Shown here in pieces: positions 8,264 to 15,775 of a stretch of 64,000 nt of DNA. The DNA is from Paractinoplanes pyxinae. GTDB lineage: Bacteria > Actinomycetota > Actinomycetes > Mycobacteriales > Micromonosporaceae. The stretch lies in NCBI RefSeq assembly GCF_026626335.1, contig NZ_JAPNTZ010000001.1, positions 372,001 through 436,000 on the forward strand, written 5' to 3'. The translations under genes were made by a program, and so were the position numbers. The notes beneath the pieces are model-generated. The model worked only from the letters and a program-made list of their open reading frames with translations. It was not told the DNA's origin and made no database searches. Position 1 is the first letter of the stretch, and every line of letters begins with the position of its first letter.

Positions 8264-8603
8264 ACCCCCAGTCCGGGCGCTCTCCCACAACGGCGTGCGG
8301 TGATCGGCCGGGCATGGCTGCCGTCCACGCGGGCGGTGAAGATGTCCGGCTGGTCGCCCACGCCGCCGCGGGCGTAGACGATCTGCCTGCCGTCGGGCGA
8401 GAACGAGCTGGACAGCAGCATGGTGTCCGCGCTGACGTGGGTGACCTGGCGCAGGCCGCGACCGTCGGGGCGGACGACGTACAGCTGCGAGTTCAGGCGA
8501 TCCGCCCGTTGACCCCCGGCGTGGTGGCCACCGCGGGCGCCGCCATCACCCCTGTGACCACCAAACCGAGCGCCGCCGCGGCGAGCTTCCGCGTCATCGT
8601 CAT
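8260..8603 (-). pseudogene. Degraded TolB / PD40 beta-propeller secreted protein
   Basis: From ATG 8603 (GGAGG six bases upstream) the minus strand encodes a signal peptide, MTMTRKLAAAALG...APAVA, followed by TTPGVNGRIA, the usual start of actinobacterial PD40 proteins. That frame then stops. A second frame continues with NSQLYVVRPDGRGLRQVTH and SSSFSPDGRQIVYARG, a PD40 repeat. Near the end coding character shifts again (PLWESA, then PDWG in a third frame). A full protein would be about 300 residues; roughly 110 remain, so there is a large internal deletion plus two frameshifts. Confidence 0.75.
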
Positions 8604-8689
8604 CACGGGCCTCCGTCCCTGGGAGCAACCAACGGCCGGCGTGCCTTCGTCGGTGCGCCGGAGCATCGGATGATCCGGCAGAGTCCGGA

Positions 8690-9448
8690 TCAGAGGGACG
8701 AGAGCGCCAGCGAGGCGGCGAAGCCGGCCACCACGAACGGCCCGGTCAGCGGCCCCTCCACCTCGTAGGCCTCCGGCAGCAGCGTGTTCGAGAGCATGGC
8801 CAGCAACGCGCCCGCCGCGAACGCCTGCACCAGCGCGCCGGTGCGGCCGGCCGACGGGTCGAGCAGGGCGTAGCCGGCCACGGCGGCCGCGCCCGACACG
8901 AGCACCACCGCCGACCACATCAGCAGCACCCGCCGTTCCGGCCAGCGGGCCACCCGAAGGCCGGACGACGACGCCATGCCCTCGGGCAGGTTGGACAGCA
9001 CGATCCCGGCCAGCAGGGCCACGCTGATCTGACCCTGCATGATGGTCAGGCCGAGCACGAACGACTCGGGAATGCCGTCCAGCACCGAGCCCAGCACGAT
9101 CGCCAACGGAGAGCCGGACGCCTGAGCGCCGTCGGCGTCCTTGCGCTCGCCGCCGCCGCGCCGGCTCAGCATCCAGTCCCCGGCGGCGAAGACCGCGGCG
9201 CCGATCAGCACCATCAGGCCGACCGCGCCCACCGTGCGGGTCCGCAGCGCCTCGTCGATCAGTTCGAACGACACCGAGCCGAACAGCAACCCGGTGCCGA
9301 ACGCCATGACGACCGCGATCAGCCGCCGCCCCGGCCGCAATTGATACGCGACAACCGCCCCCGCCAGCAACGACGAGGCACTGACCGCACCCCACAGAAA
9401 AGCCCCCACCACCACGCCACCCTGAGCCGCCCGCTCCCGCCCCCACAT
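8690..9448 (-). CDS. ZIP-family divalent metal transporter
   Basis: A 252-residue membrane protein with about eight hydrophobic segments. The ZIP metal-site helices are visible: SVLDGIPESFVLGL (helix IV-like) and LSNLPEGMASSSG (helix V-like), where D/N, P-E and adjacent polar residues form the transport site. A short charged loop (RRGGGERKDADG) precedes them, as in many ZIPs. It probably imports zinc or another divalent metal, although bacterial ZIP-like proteins of this type can be broad. ATG 9448 and GTG 9451 are both possible. The 9452-9679 spacer shows no gene. Confidence 0.85.
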   Translation of the reverse strand: MWGRERAAQGGVVVGAFLWGAVSASSLLAGAVVAYQLRPGRRLIAVVMAFGTGLLFGSVSFELIDEALRTRTVGAVGLMVLIGAAVFAAGDWMLSRRGGGERKDADGAQASGSPLAIVLGSVLDGIPESFVLGLTIMQGQISVALLAGIVLSNLPEGMASSSGLRVARWPERRVLLMWSAVVLVSGAAAVAGYALLDPSAGRTGALVQAFAAGALLAMLSNTLLPEAYEVEGPLTGPFVVAGFAASLALSSL

Positions 9449-9679
9449 CACCTGCGGCGAATGAGGACGGTCCTCGACTCCGTCTGGATCCGGCCTTTCT
9501 CACCCCCGCCGCTGACGTTCGTCCTTGATCGGCGTCGGCATCGGCCGTCCCGTCAGCTGCCCGGGCGGTTCCCGCCCGCGATGGCCCGTCGGCGGCCGGT
9601 CGGCCTGGTGGTCCGGTCCGTGGCCTGCGTCGCGCTGAGCGCCGGCATCAACCGCGTCCGGCAGCGTCGATCGGCGGGA

Positions 9680-10027
9680 TCACTTGACGGTGACGGTGGC
9701 CTTCATGAACGGGTGGATCGAGCAGTGGTAGGCCACCTCGCCCGCCGCCGGGAAGGTGTGGGTGTAGGTCTGGCCGTTGCCCATCGGCTGGGACGCGAAC
9801 GAGTTGTCGTCGGCCACCACGGTGTGGTCGGTGGAGTCGTCGAACGTCCAGGTGACCTCGGCGCCGGGCTTCACTGTCAGGGTGGGCGGGTCGAAGGCGA
9901 AGTTGTGGATGGTCACCGCGTCGCCGTTGCTCGGCGCGGATCCCGCGACCGGGGCCGGCGCGGCGCCGGAACCGCATCCGGCAACCGCCAGGACCAGGAC
10001 CGCCGTCAGGGACATGAGAGTCTTCAT
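9680..10027 (-). CDS. Cupredoxin-like lipoprotein (blue copper domain)
   Basis: A 115-residue lipoprotein: LAVAGC lipobox with Cys18, a short flexible linker, then a plastocyanin/azurin-like domain. The copper ligands are visible: His in STDHTV and Cys, His, Met in YHCSIHPFM. It would sit on the outer face of the membrane and carry electrons or bind copper. It is divergent from the MarR regulator with an inverted repeat in the spacer, so control by that regulator is likely. The start ATG at 10027 lacks an obvious Shine-Dalgarno. Confidence 0.88.
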   Translation of the reverse strand: MKTLMSLTAVLVLAVAGCGSGAAPAPVAGSAPSNGDAVTIHNFAFDPPTLTVKPGAEVTWTFDDSTDHTVVADDNSFASQPMGNGQTYTHTFPAAGEVAYHCSIHPFMKATVTVK

Positions 10028-10054
10028 GCTGAAGCGGACGCGGGCCGGCGCGGG

Positions 10055-10087
10055 GAATTCACGGCGTGACGCTCGACTCGTGAATTC
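10055..10087. promoter_or_regulatory. Candidate MarR operator between cupredoxin and marR-like genes
   Basis: Perfect 9-bp inverted arms GAATTCACG (10055-10063) and CGTGAATTC (10079-10087) with a 15-base spacer, inside the 87-bp divergent intergenic region. The position suits a MarR dimer site controlling both genes; the centre-to-centre spacing is about two helical turns. Confidence 0.45.
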
Positions 10088-10114
10088 GGGTCGGATGGGC
10101 GCGTCCGCACCGAC

Positions 10115-10585
10115 ATGAGCGATTCTTTGTCCACCGAGGAACACGCGCTGTTCGACGCATTCGTGAGCGCCGCCGTCACCGTCCAGCGGGGCGTCGGCGG
10201 GGATCTGCAGGAACTCAACCGTACGCTCAGCGAATACCTGACCATGCGGCATCTGTCCGAGGCGCCCGCGGGCCGGCTGCGCATCGGGGAACTGGCCACG
10301 GCCGCCTTCGTCAGCATCAGCCGGATGAGCCGGATCGTCGAGAAGCTTGAGCACGAGGGCCTGGTCGAGCGCGAGACCGACGTCAACGACCGGCGGGCCT
10401 CGTTCGCGGTGCTCACCGAGGCCGGGCGCCGGTGGCTGCGGGAGGCCCGGAACCCGTACGAGGCCAGCGTCCGCCGCCACTTCCTGCGCCTGCTCGATCC
10501 GGGCGGGGCGAGTTCGCTGGCGGCCACGGCGCACCAGCTCACCGGCGGCGCCACCGGCGTAGGGTCTGCACGGCGACGACCGTGA
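10115..10585 (+). CDS. MarR-family transcriptional regulator
   Basis: A 156-residue winged-helix regulator. Helices at the N-terminus are followed by LRIGELATAAFVSISRMSRIVEKLEHEGLVER (recognition region, residues about 50-85) and the wing ETDVNDRRASFAVLTEAGRRWL, the classical D-x-R-D/N-R MarR wing signature. It probably represses itself and the divergent cupredoxin gene through the inverted repeat between them. Ligand unknown. Its 3' end overlaps the TDT transporter gene on the opposite strand by 47 bases. Confidence 0.88.
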   Translation: MSDSLSTEEHALFDAFVSAAVTVQRGVGGDLQELNRTLSEYLTMRHLSEAPAGRLRIGELATAAFVSISRMSRIVEKLEHEGLVERETDVNDRRASFAVLTEAGRRWLREARNPYEASVRRHFLRLLDPGGASSLAATAHQLTGGATGVGSARRRP

Positions 10586-11486
10586 TGAACGACGAGATGG
10601 CCACCACGATCATCCACGCCCACACCCGCCAGCCCACGGGGCGTTCCAAGGCGAGCCATTCGACGGAATAGTGCGCCACCGCCGCGTACGGGAAAGTGAA
10701 GGACCAGAACCCGAGCGAGAAGCTCAACCGCCGGTATCGAGGCGCCAGCGCGAATTGCATCACCGTCAGAATGACGGTGGCCCCGCCCAGCGACAGGGCC
10801 ATCACGTCGGCCCGCGGGCCGTTCAGGGCGAACCACGCGCTGCCGCCGACCGCCGGCGGCGCCACGAAGATGGCCAGCGTCGGGATCAGCGGCGCCGGCA
10901 GGTCGGAGTGGACGGCGATGCGAGCCAGGATCAGCGTGCCGATCATCAGCCAGAACAGCAGCCCGACGGCGAACGCGCAGTAGCCGAGCCCGGGCAGTCC
11001 CACCTTGGCCAGGCTGCCGCCCGCGACGAACCCACCGGCCACCGTGGGCAGGAAATAGCCGCCGTGCACGCTCTCGAGGTGCAGGTGGCCGCTCACCCAG
11101 TGCGCGAGCATCCAGCCGGCGAACACGGTGGCGACGACGGCGAACACGATAACCAGGGCCGGCCCGAGGCGGGGCAGCCAGCGGTGCGCCTCGGCCCCGA
11201 CGAGCAGCCCGACCACCGGCATGAGCGCGGCGATCGGCCCCTGCGCGGGATGCCGCAGCTGATCGGCCAGGGATTCGTCGCTCTGCCATCCGCGTACGGC
11301 ATGGGCCACGGTCAGCCCCACCCAGGCCACAACCGCGACCGCCCACAGCAGGAGGGCCACGGATTCGGGCGCGCCCAGCACGTCGGCGGCGAGCGTCCAC
11401 ATGCCGGCCAGCCCGGACAGGCCGAACGCGACGGCCAGGTTGTTCAGCGGCAGGCGGGTCCTGCGTGGTGCGACGACGGCGGTCAT
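10539..11486 (-). CDS. TDT-family transporter (TehA / SLAC1-like anion channel fold)
   Basis: A 315-residue protein with about ten hydrophobic helices and features of the tellurite-resistance/dicarboxylate transporter family: HLESVHGGYFLPTVAGGFVAG in the middle and SFTFPYAAVAHYS near the end, the latter a hallmark of TDT proteins. Members move small anions such as sulfite, malate or chloride through a channel-like pore; the substrate here is unknown. ATG 11486. The C-terminus (RRWRRR) overlaps the MarR gene tail to tail. Confidence 0.82.
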   Translation of the reverse strand: MTAVVAPRRTRLPLNNLAVAFGLSGLAGMWTLAADVLGAPESVALLLWAVAVVAWVGLTVAHAVRGWQSDESLADQLRHPAQGPIAALMPVVGLLVGAEAHRWLPRLGPALVIVFAVVATVFAGWMLAHWVSGHLHLESVHGGYFLPTVAGGFVAGGSLAKVGLPGLGYCAFAVGLLFWLMIGTLILARIAVHSDLPAPLIPTLAIFVAPPAVGGSAWFALNGPRADVMALSLGGATVILTVMQFALAPRYRRLSFSLGFWSFTFPYAAVAHYSVEWLALERPVGWRVWAWMIVVAISSFITVVAVQTLRRWRRR

Positions 11487-11615
11487 CTGCGGCGCCCCTT
11501 CGGGAGAGAAGTTTCGGCGAGGCAGACGCAGCCGGGCCGCCGTTGCTCAGGAGAGCTGCGGCACACCGCTGCGATCTTGAAGTGAAGGACGGCCGGCGGC
11601 CTGCGTTGACGGGTT

Positions 11616-12059
11616 ATGAGGTCCTTTCCCCCGGCGTTCGACGACCGCCACGATCTGGCGCCCGTCGTCGTCCGCTGCGACTACTCCGACGACGACGCCT
11701 TCACCGCTGTCGTGCACGCCCTCACCAGGCCGTTCTTCATCATCCGGGGTCCGGAGTGGGACGGCGCGACCGTCGGCGAGGTGATGGCGGTGGCCAGGTG
11801 CCACCCCGCCGTGCCGGTGGTGTTCATCGCCGACACCCGCACCATGTCGTCCCCGGAGCACCCGCTGCTCGCCGTGGCCAACACGACACCGGACGACGAC
11901 GACTACGCCGAGACGACCCGCGCGGGCCGCGCCTTCCGGGTGCGGCCGTCGGCGGCGCACGAGGTGCACGGGCTGCTCGAACTGCTCGTCGCCGGGTTCG
12001 CCGGCCTGGCCGAGCAGGCGGCCCGCGAGCCGGACCAGGTGTATCGCGGCCTCCGGTGA
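11616..12059 (+). CDS. DUF6924-like protein
   Basis: A 147-residue soluble protein. The pattern VVVRCDYSDDDAF near the start, VVFIADTRTMSSPEHPLLAV in the middle, and GRAFRVRPSAAHEVHGLLEL toward the end matches the layout of DUF6924 proteins of Actinobacteria as I remember it. Function of that family is unknown. ATG at 11616 has no clear ribosome site. The 129 bases upstream of it contain no other gene. It is followed after 60 bases by an SDR gene on the same strand. Confidence 0.6.
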   Translation: MRSFPPAFDDRHDLAPVVVRCDYSDDDAFTAVVHALTRPFFIIRGPEWDGATVGEVMAVARCHPAVPVVFIADTRTMSSPEHPLLAVANTTPDDDDYAETTRAGRAFRVRPSAAHEVHGLLELLVAGFAGLAEQAAREPDQVYRGLR

Positions 12060-12119
12060 ATTCTGCCCCGCGCGCGGCGTCTGACCGGGGTGGAGACACG
12101 TGCCGGACTAAGGAGAGCA

Positions 12120-12866
12120 ATGACTCTGAAGGGAAAGGTCGCCCTGGTCACGGGATCCTCGGAGGGTCTCGGGCGGGCGGTTCTGCAGGGGCTGGCAAGT
12201 CAGGGCGCCGACGTCGTCGTCAACTACCACAGCCATCCCGAGGGCGCTGAGCAGGCGCGCAAAGACGCCGAGGCCGCGGGCGTACGGGCCATCGCCGTGC
12301 ACGCCGACGCCACGTCCGCCGGCGGCATCAAGCGCCTGTTCAACGCGGCCGTCGACCACTTCGGGCACGTCGACGTGGTGGTGGCCAATGCGGGCATCGA
12401 GATCGTCAACGTCACGGTGGCCGACACGACCGACGAGCAGTTCGACCGGCTGGTCGCGATCAACACCAGGGGCTCCTTCCTGGTGCTGCGCGAGGCGGCC
12501 CGGCGGATCAGCGACAACGGCCGGATCATCACGGTCTCGTCCAACACGACGACCGTCCCGCAGGTCGGTGTCGGCGCCTACGGCGGCAGCAAAATCGCCA
12601 CAAATTATCTCGTACGAGTTCTGGCCCTCGAACTAGCAGCCCGGAAGATCACGGTCAACACCGTCGTCCCCGGCCCGATCGACGGCGCCGGCATCTTCAC
12701 CGACCCGGCCGTGAACGTCGACTACCGCAAGGACCTGATCGCCCGGATCCCGATCGGGCGGCTGGGCACCACCGACGACGTCGCCGCGGTGACCATCTTC
12801 CTGGCCGGCGAGGGCGCCGCGCTGATCACCGGCCAGCAGATCGTCGCCGACGGCGGCATGCACTGA
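12120..12866 (+). CDS. Short-chain dehydrogenase/reductase (3-oxoacyl-ACP reductase-like)
   Basis: A 248-residue classical SDR. It has the Rossmann NADP site VTGSSEGLGRAV, the N-A-G of VVANAGIE, a catalytic Ser in ITVSSNT and the Y-x-x-x-K pair in AYGGSKIATNYL, and ends with the substrate/oligomer segment GQQIVADGGMH. It reduces or oxidises a carbonyl/alcohol; the substrate is not predictable. ATG 12120 has AGGAGAG directly upstream. An MDR alcohol dehydrogenase follows 13 bases later, so the two are probably co-transcribed. Confidence 0.88.
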   Translation: MTLKGKVALVTGSSEGLGRAVLQGLASQGADVVVNYHSHPEGAEQARKDAEAAGVRAIAVHADATSAGGIKRLFNAAVDHFGHVDVVVANAGIEIVNVTVADTTDEQFDRLVAINTRGSFLVLREAARRISDNGRIITVSSNTTTVPQVGVGAYGGSKIATNYLVRVLALELAARKITVNTVVPGPIDGAGIFTDPAVNVDYRKDLIARIPIGRLGTTDDVAAVTIFLAGEGAALITGQQIVADGGMH

Positions 12867-12879
12867 GAGGGGTACGACC

Positions 12880-13878
12880 ATGACCATGCGTGCGGTGCAG
12901 GCTCAGGTGGCCGGGGCGCCGTTCGTCCTGACCGAACTGCCGGTTCCCGAACCGAAGCCGAACCAGGTGCGGATCAAGGTGCACGCCTGCGGGGTGTGCG
13001 CGGGCGAGGCGATTCCCCGCAACGCCCTGTTCGGCACCCGGCTGCCGCGGGTGCCCGGCCACGAGGTCACCGGCGTCGTCGACGCGGTCGGCGAGGCCGT
13101 GACGGTGTGGCGCCCGGGCGACCGGGTCGGCGTCGGCTGGTCCGGCGGCGTCGACTTCACCTGCGAGTACTGCCGCCGGGGCGACTTCACCAACTGCGAG
13201 ATGCGGACGATCACCGGCAGCTCGTTCGACGGCGGCTACGCCGAGTACACGGTCGCGCCGCAGGACGCGGTGGCCGCCCTGCCCGACGAGCTGGACTTCG
13301 CCGAGGCGGCCCCGCTGATGTGCGCCGGCATGACCGCGTTCAACGGGCTGCGGCACTCGACGGCCGGCCCGGGTGACCTGGTCGCCGTGAGCGGGGTCGG
13401 CGGCGTGGGCCACCTGGCCGTCGCCTTCGCCAACGCGATGGGCTTCCGGACGGTCGCCATCAACCGGGGGACCGCCAAGGAGGAGATGGCCCGGCAGCTG
13501 GGCGCGCACGACTACATCGACAGCACCGCGCACGACGCCGGCGAGGCGCTGCGGGCCATGGGCGGCGCCCAGGTCATCTACGACACGACGTCGCGCGGGG
13601 ACGTGCAGACCGGCCTGATCAAGGGGCTCAAGCACAGCGGCCAGCTGATCGTGGTCGAGGGCGCGGACCCGATCGGGGGCACCGGCCACGACCTCTCATG
13701 GTGGCGGCTGCACATCGACGGCTGGTACAGCGGGGTGGCTCGGGACAGCGAGGACGCCCTGAACTTCGCCGTCCTCAAGAACGTCCGCCCGATCATCGAG
13801 ACGCACAAACTCGAGGACGCCGAACAGGCCTACTCGAACATCGGGAAGGCGCACATGCGGTCGGTGCTGCTGCCCTGA
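12880..13878 (+). CDS. Zinc-type alcohol dehydrogenase (MDR superfamily)
   Basis: A 332-residue medium-chain dehydrogenase. The N-terminal GroES-like domain has the catalytic-zinc pattern CGVCAGE...PGHEVTG and a structural lobe FTCEYCRRGDFTNC that keeps three of the usual four Cys (the first position is V/D), so the structural zinc may be absent or altered. The Rossmann half carries SGVGGVGHLAVAFA. It oxidises alcohols or reduces aldehydes with NAD(P). RBS GAGGGG before ATG 12880. It is co-directional with the SDR just upstream. Confidence 0.88.
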   Translation: MTMRAVQAQVAGAPFVLTELPVPEPKPNQVRIKVHACGVCAGEAIPRNALFGTRLPRVPGHEVTGVVDAVGEAVTVWRPGDRVGVGWSGGVDFTCEYCRRGDFTNCEMRTITGSSFDGGYAEYTVAPQDAVAALPDELDFAEAAPLMCAGMTAFNGLRHSTAGPGDLVAVSGVGGVGHLAVAFANAMGFRTVAINRGTAKEEMARQLGAHDYIDSTAHDAGEALRAMGGAQVIYDTTSRGDVQTGLIKGLKHSGQLIVVEGADPIGGTGHDLSWWRLHIDGWYSGVARDSEDALNFAVLKNVRPIIETHKLEDAEQAYSNIGKAHMRSVLLP

Positions 13879-13888
13879 CCCGTACGGC

Positions 13889-14413
13889 CTACTGTCCGCG
13901 CTCCCAGACGGCGACCGCTTCCTCGTCCTGGCGGGGCACCCAGCCCACGGCCTCGGGCCGGGCCGAGGTGCCGGCGAAGGTCAGGCCGAGGGAGCCGGCG
14001 CCGGCGGCGAACCGGACGCGCTTGGTCTGCTTCGGGTCGTACTCGTAGCCCTGGGCGTCGTACAGCGTGAACAGGGCCGGGTTGATCGTGAACGGCCGGG
14101 CGGCTTGGACTGACAGAACCAGCTTGGCCGAGCGCGCGGCGTAGGTGGCCGAGGCGAGCTTGACGGTCGCCACCTTCGCGCCGCCCTTGGTGATCGTGAC
14201 GACCCGGCCGGACTGGACGTACTTGAGCCCGCGGTCGTGGTCGTCGATCACCGGGACGGTCTTCACCGCGACCGGAGCTGCCTGCGCCGCGACCGGCGCT
14301 GGGGCCGCCGGAACGGCGCGGGCCGGCGGCTCGGCGGCCGCGGCCACACCGGCGAAGGCGGTCATCGCCACGGCCGTGAGGCCGAGCGACGCGAGGCGGG
14401 CGAACTTCTTCAT
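13889..14413 (-). CDS. Secreted protein with a DUF4352-like immunoglobulin fold domain
   Basis: A 174-residue precursor: basic start MKKFARLAS, hydrophobic core and A-A-A cut near residue 28, then an Ala/Pro-rich linker (about residues 30-60). The C-terminal domain holds LVLSVQAARPFTINPALFTL and YDAQGYEYDP, resembling the DUF4352 / telokin-like pattern seen in actinobacterial secreted proteins. ATG 14413 is preferred over ATG 14422 because GGAG sits nine bases before the former. It is divergent from the MmyB-type regulator and convergent with the alcohol dehydrogenase. Function unknown. Confidence 0.72.
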   Translation of the reverse strand: MKKFARLASLGLTAVAMTAFAGVAAAAEPPARAVPAAPAPVAAQAAPVAVKTVPVIDDHDRGLKYVQSGRVVTITKGGAKVATVKLASATYAARSAKLVLSVQAARPFTINPALFTLYDAQGYEYDPKQTKRVRFAAGAGSLGLTFAGTSARPEAVGWVPRQDEEAVAVWERGQ

Positions 14414-14622
14414 GCGCGACATCTCCGGTTTTGAGGTGGTGGCGGCGTCTGACAAGTGCAACGGCGAACTGCCACCACGGTTGTGCCGGTCGGCACATCT
14501 TACAGGTGGTTGGCGAATCCCCGGTGACCCGTGGGTCACGCCCTCAGCCGGGGATCGGCGATCCCTGGATGAGCCCGCGCGGCGGCGTTACAAACGACGC
14601 AGAACACCGAAGGGAGCGTCTG

Positions 14623-15507
14623 GTGATCGATCGAGCCGGCCTGGCCGATTTCCTGCGCCGCCGCCGTGAGTCGCTGCAGCCCGAGGACGTCGGGCTGCCC
14701 CGCGGCCCGCGCCGCCGCACCGACGGCCTGCGCCGCGAAGAGGTGGCCGCGCTGTGCCACATGTCGATCGACTACTACGAGCGGCTGGAACGCGAACGCG
14801 GCCCGCACCCGTCGACCCAGATGGTGGCGGCGATCGCCCTGGGTCTGCACCTGACGCTCGACGAGCGTGACCACCTGTTCCTGCTGGCCGGGCATCAGCC
14901 CCCGCCCCGGGGCGAGAGCGGCGAGCACGTCGGCCCCGGGCTGTCCCGCGTGTTCGACCGCTTGACCGACACCCCGGCCGAGATCGTCACCGAGCTCGGC
15001 TACGCCCTGCGGCAGACGCCGCTGGCCGTGGCCCTCACCGGCGACGCCTCCGCGTACACGGGCCCGGCCCGCAGCCGCGGCTACCGCTGGTTCGCCGACC
15101 CGGCCGCCCGCCGCATCCATCCGCCGGAGGATCACGCGTTCCTCTCCCGCGTGTACGCCTCGGGCCTGCGCCGCCTGGTCACCCTGCGCGGCCCCGGCTC
15201 CGAGGCCGCGCGCTTCGTCGAGCTGCTGCTGGCCGAGAGCGACGAGTTCCGCACCTTGTGGGACGAGCACGAGATCGGCGTCAAGCCCGACTCGACGAAG
15301 CGCTACGTCCACCCCGACGTCGGCCTGCTCGTGCTGAACTGCCAGACCCTGGTCGACCCGCAGCAGTCCCACCTGCTGATGGTCTACACCGCCACGCCCG
15401 GCAGCGAGAGCCACGAGAAACTGCGCCGCCTGGCGGTCTTGCCGGCGCCTTGGCCGGCCGGCGGCGATCTTCAGGCGCGGCGGACCAGGTCGGCCTCGAA
15501 GCGGTAG
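14623..15507 (+). CDS. Helix-turn-helix regulator with MmyB-like ligand-binding domain
   Basis: A 294-residue XRE-type regulator. The N-terminal HTH holds RRRTDGLRREEVAALCHMSIDYYERLERERG, the standard MmyB-family opening, and the C-terminal part (from about residue 100, ALRQTPLAVALTGDAS) is the PAS-like MmyB ligand domain with the YVHPDVGLLVLNCQ and HLLMVYTATPGS strands. Family members usually repress a neighbouring SDR or oxidoreductase in response to a small ligand. GTG 14623 has AGGGAG six bases upstream. It is divergent from the secreted-protein gene; which gene it controls is not evident. Confidence 0.88.
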   Translation: MIDRAGLADFLRRRRESLQPEDVGLPRGPRRRTDGLRREEVAALCHMSIDYYERLERERGPHPSTQMVAAIALGLHLTLDERDHLFLLAGHQPPPRGESGEHVGPGLSRVFDRLTDTPAEIVTELGYALRQTPLAVALTGDASAYTGPARSRGYRWFADPAARRIHPPEDHAFLSRVYASGLRRLVTLRGPGSEAARFVELLLAESDEFRTLWDEHEIGVKPDSTKRYVHPDVGLLVLNCQTLVDPQQSHLLMVYTATPGSESHEKLRRLAVLPAPWPAGGDLQARRTRSASKR

Positions 15508-15525
15508 GCGTCGCCGCGGTACGTC

Positions 15526-15775
15526 CGCCGGCCCGAGCGGGAGCTGCGCGGCTTCGACAAGGTGACCCTCGAACCCGGCCGGAGCGCGCGGGTCACCTTC
15601 GAGCTGAGCAGCCGCGACTTCGCCTACTGGGACGTCGCCGCCGACGCCTGGCGGCGCGAGGGTGGCGAGTTCGTCGTCGAGGTCGGCGCCCGACGACCCG
15701 GAGCTAGCGCCCCTGGTGCCCGACGAGCGGCTGCTCGAGTTCACGTCCTCCCGCTTCACCGAGGGCCACCGCTGA
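15526..15775 (+). pseudogene. Remnant of a glycoside hydrolase family 3 C-terminus
   Basis: The plus strand encodes RPERELRGFDKVTLEPG and VTFELSSRDFAYWDVAADAW...GGEFVVEVGA, which is the fibronectin-III-like C-terminal domain of GH3 beta-glucosidases (consensus RP-x-x-ELKGF, L-x-PGES). It has no start, no upstream catalytic domain, and after about base 15695 coding bias moves to another frame (DDPELAPLVPDERLLEFT) that stops at 15773-15775. This is the tail of a lost gene, followed by a second fragment I cannot identify. It overlaps the 3' end of the GGDEF-EAL gene on the other strand. Confidence 0.65.

Noticed and set aside
8301..8317. Second copy of the 22-bp inverted-repeat end (GTGATCGGCCGGGCATG)
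   Set aside because: It matches 16 of 17 bases of the element end but is in the coding strand of the PD40 remnant (reads ARPIT), so chance in GC-rich coding DNA is likely; no partner repeat is nearby.
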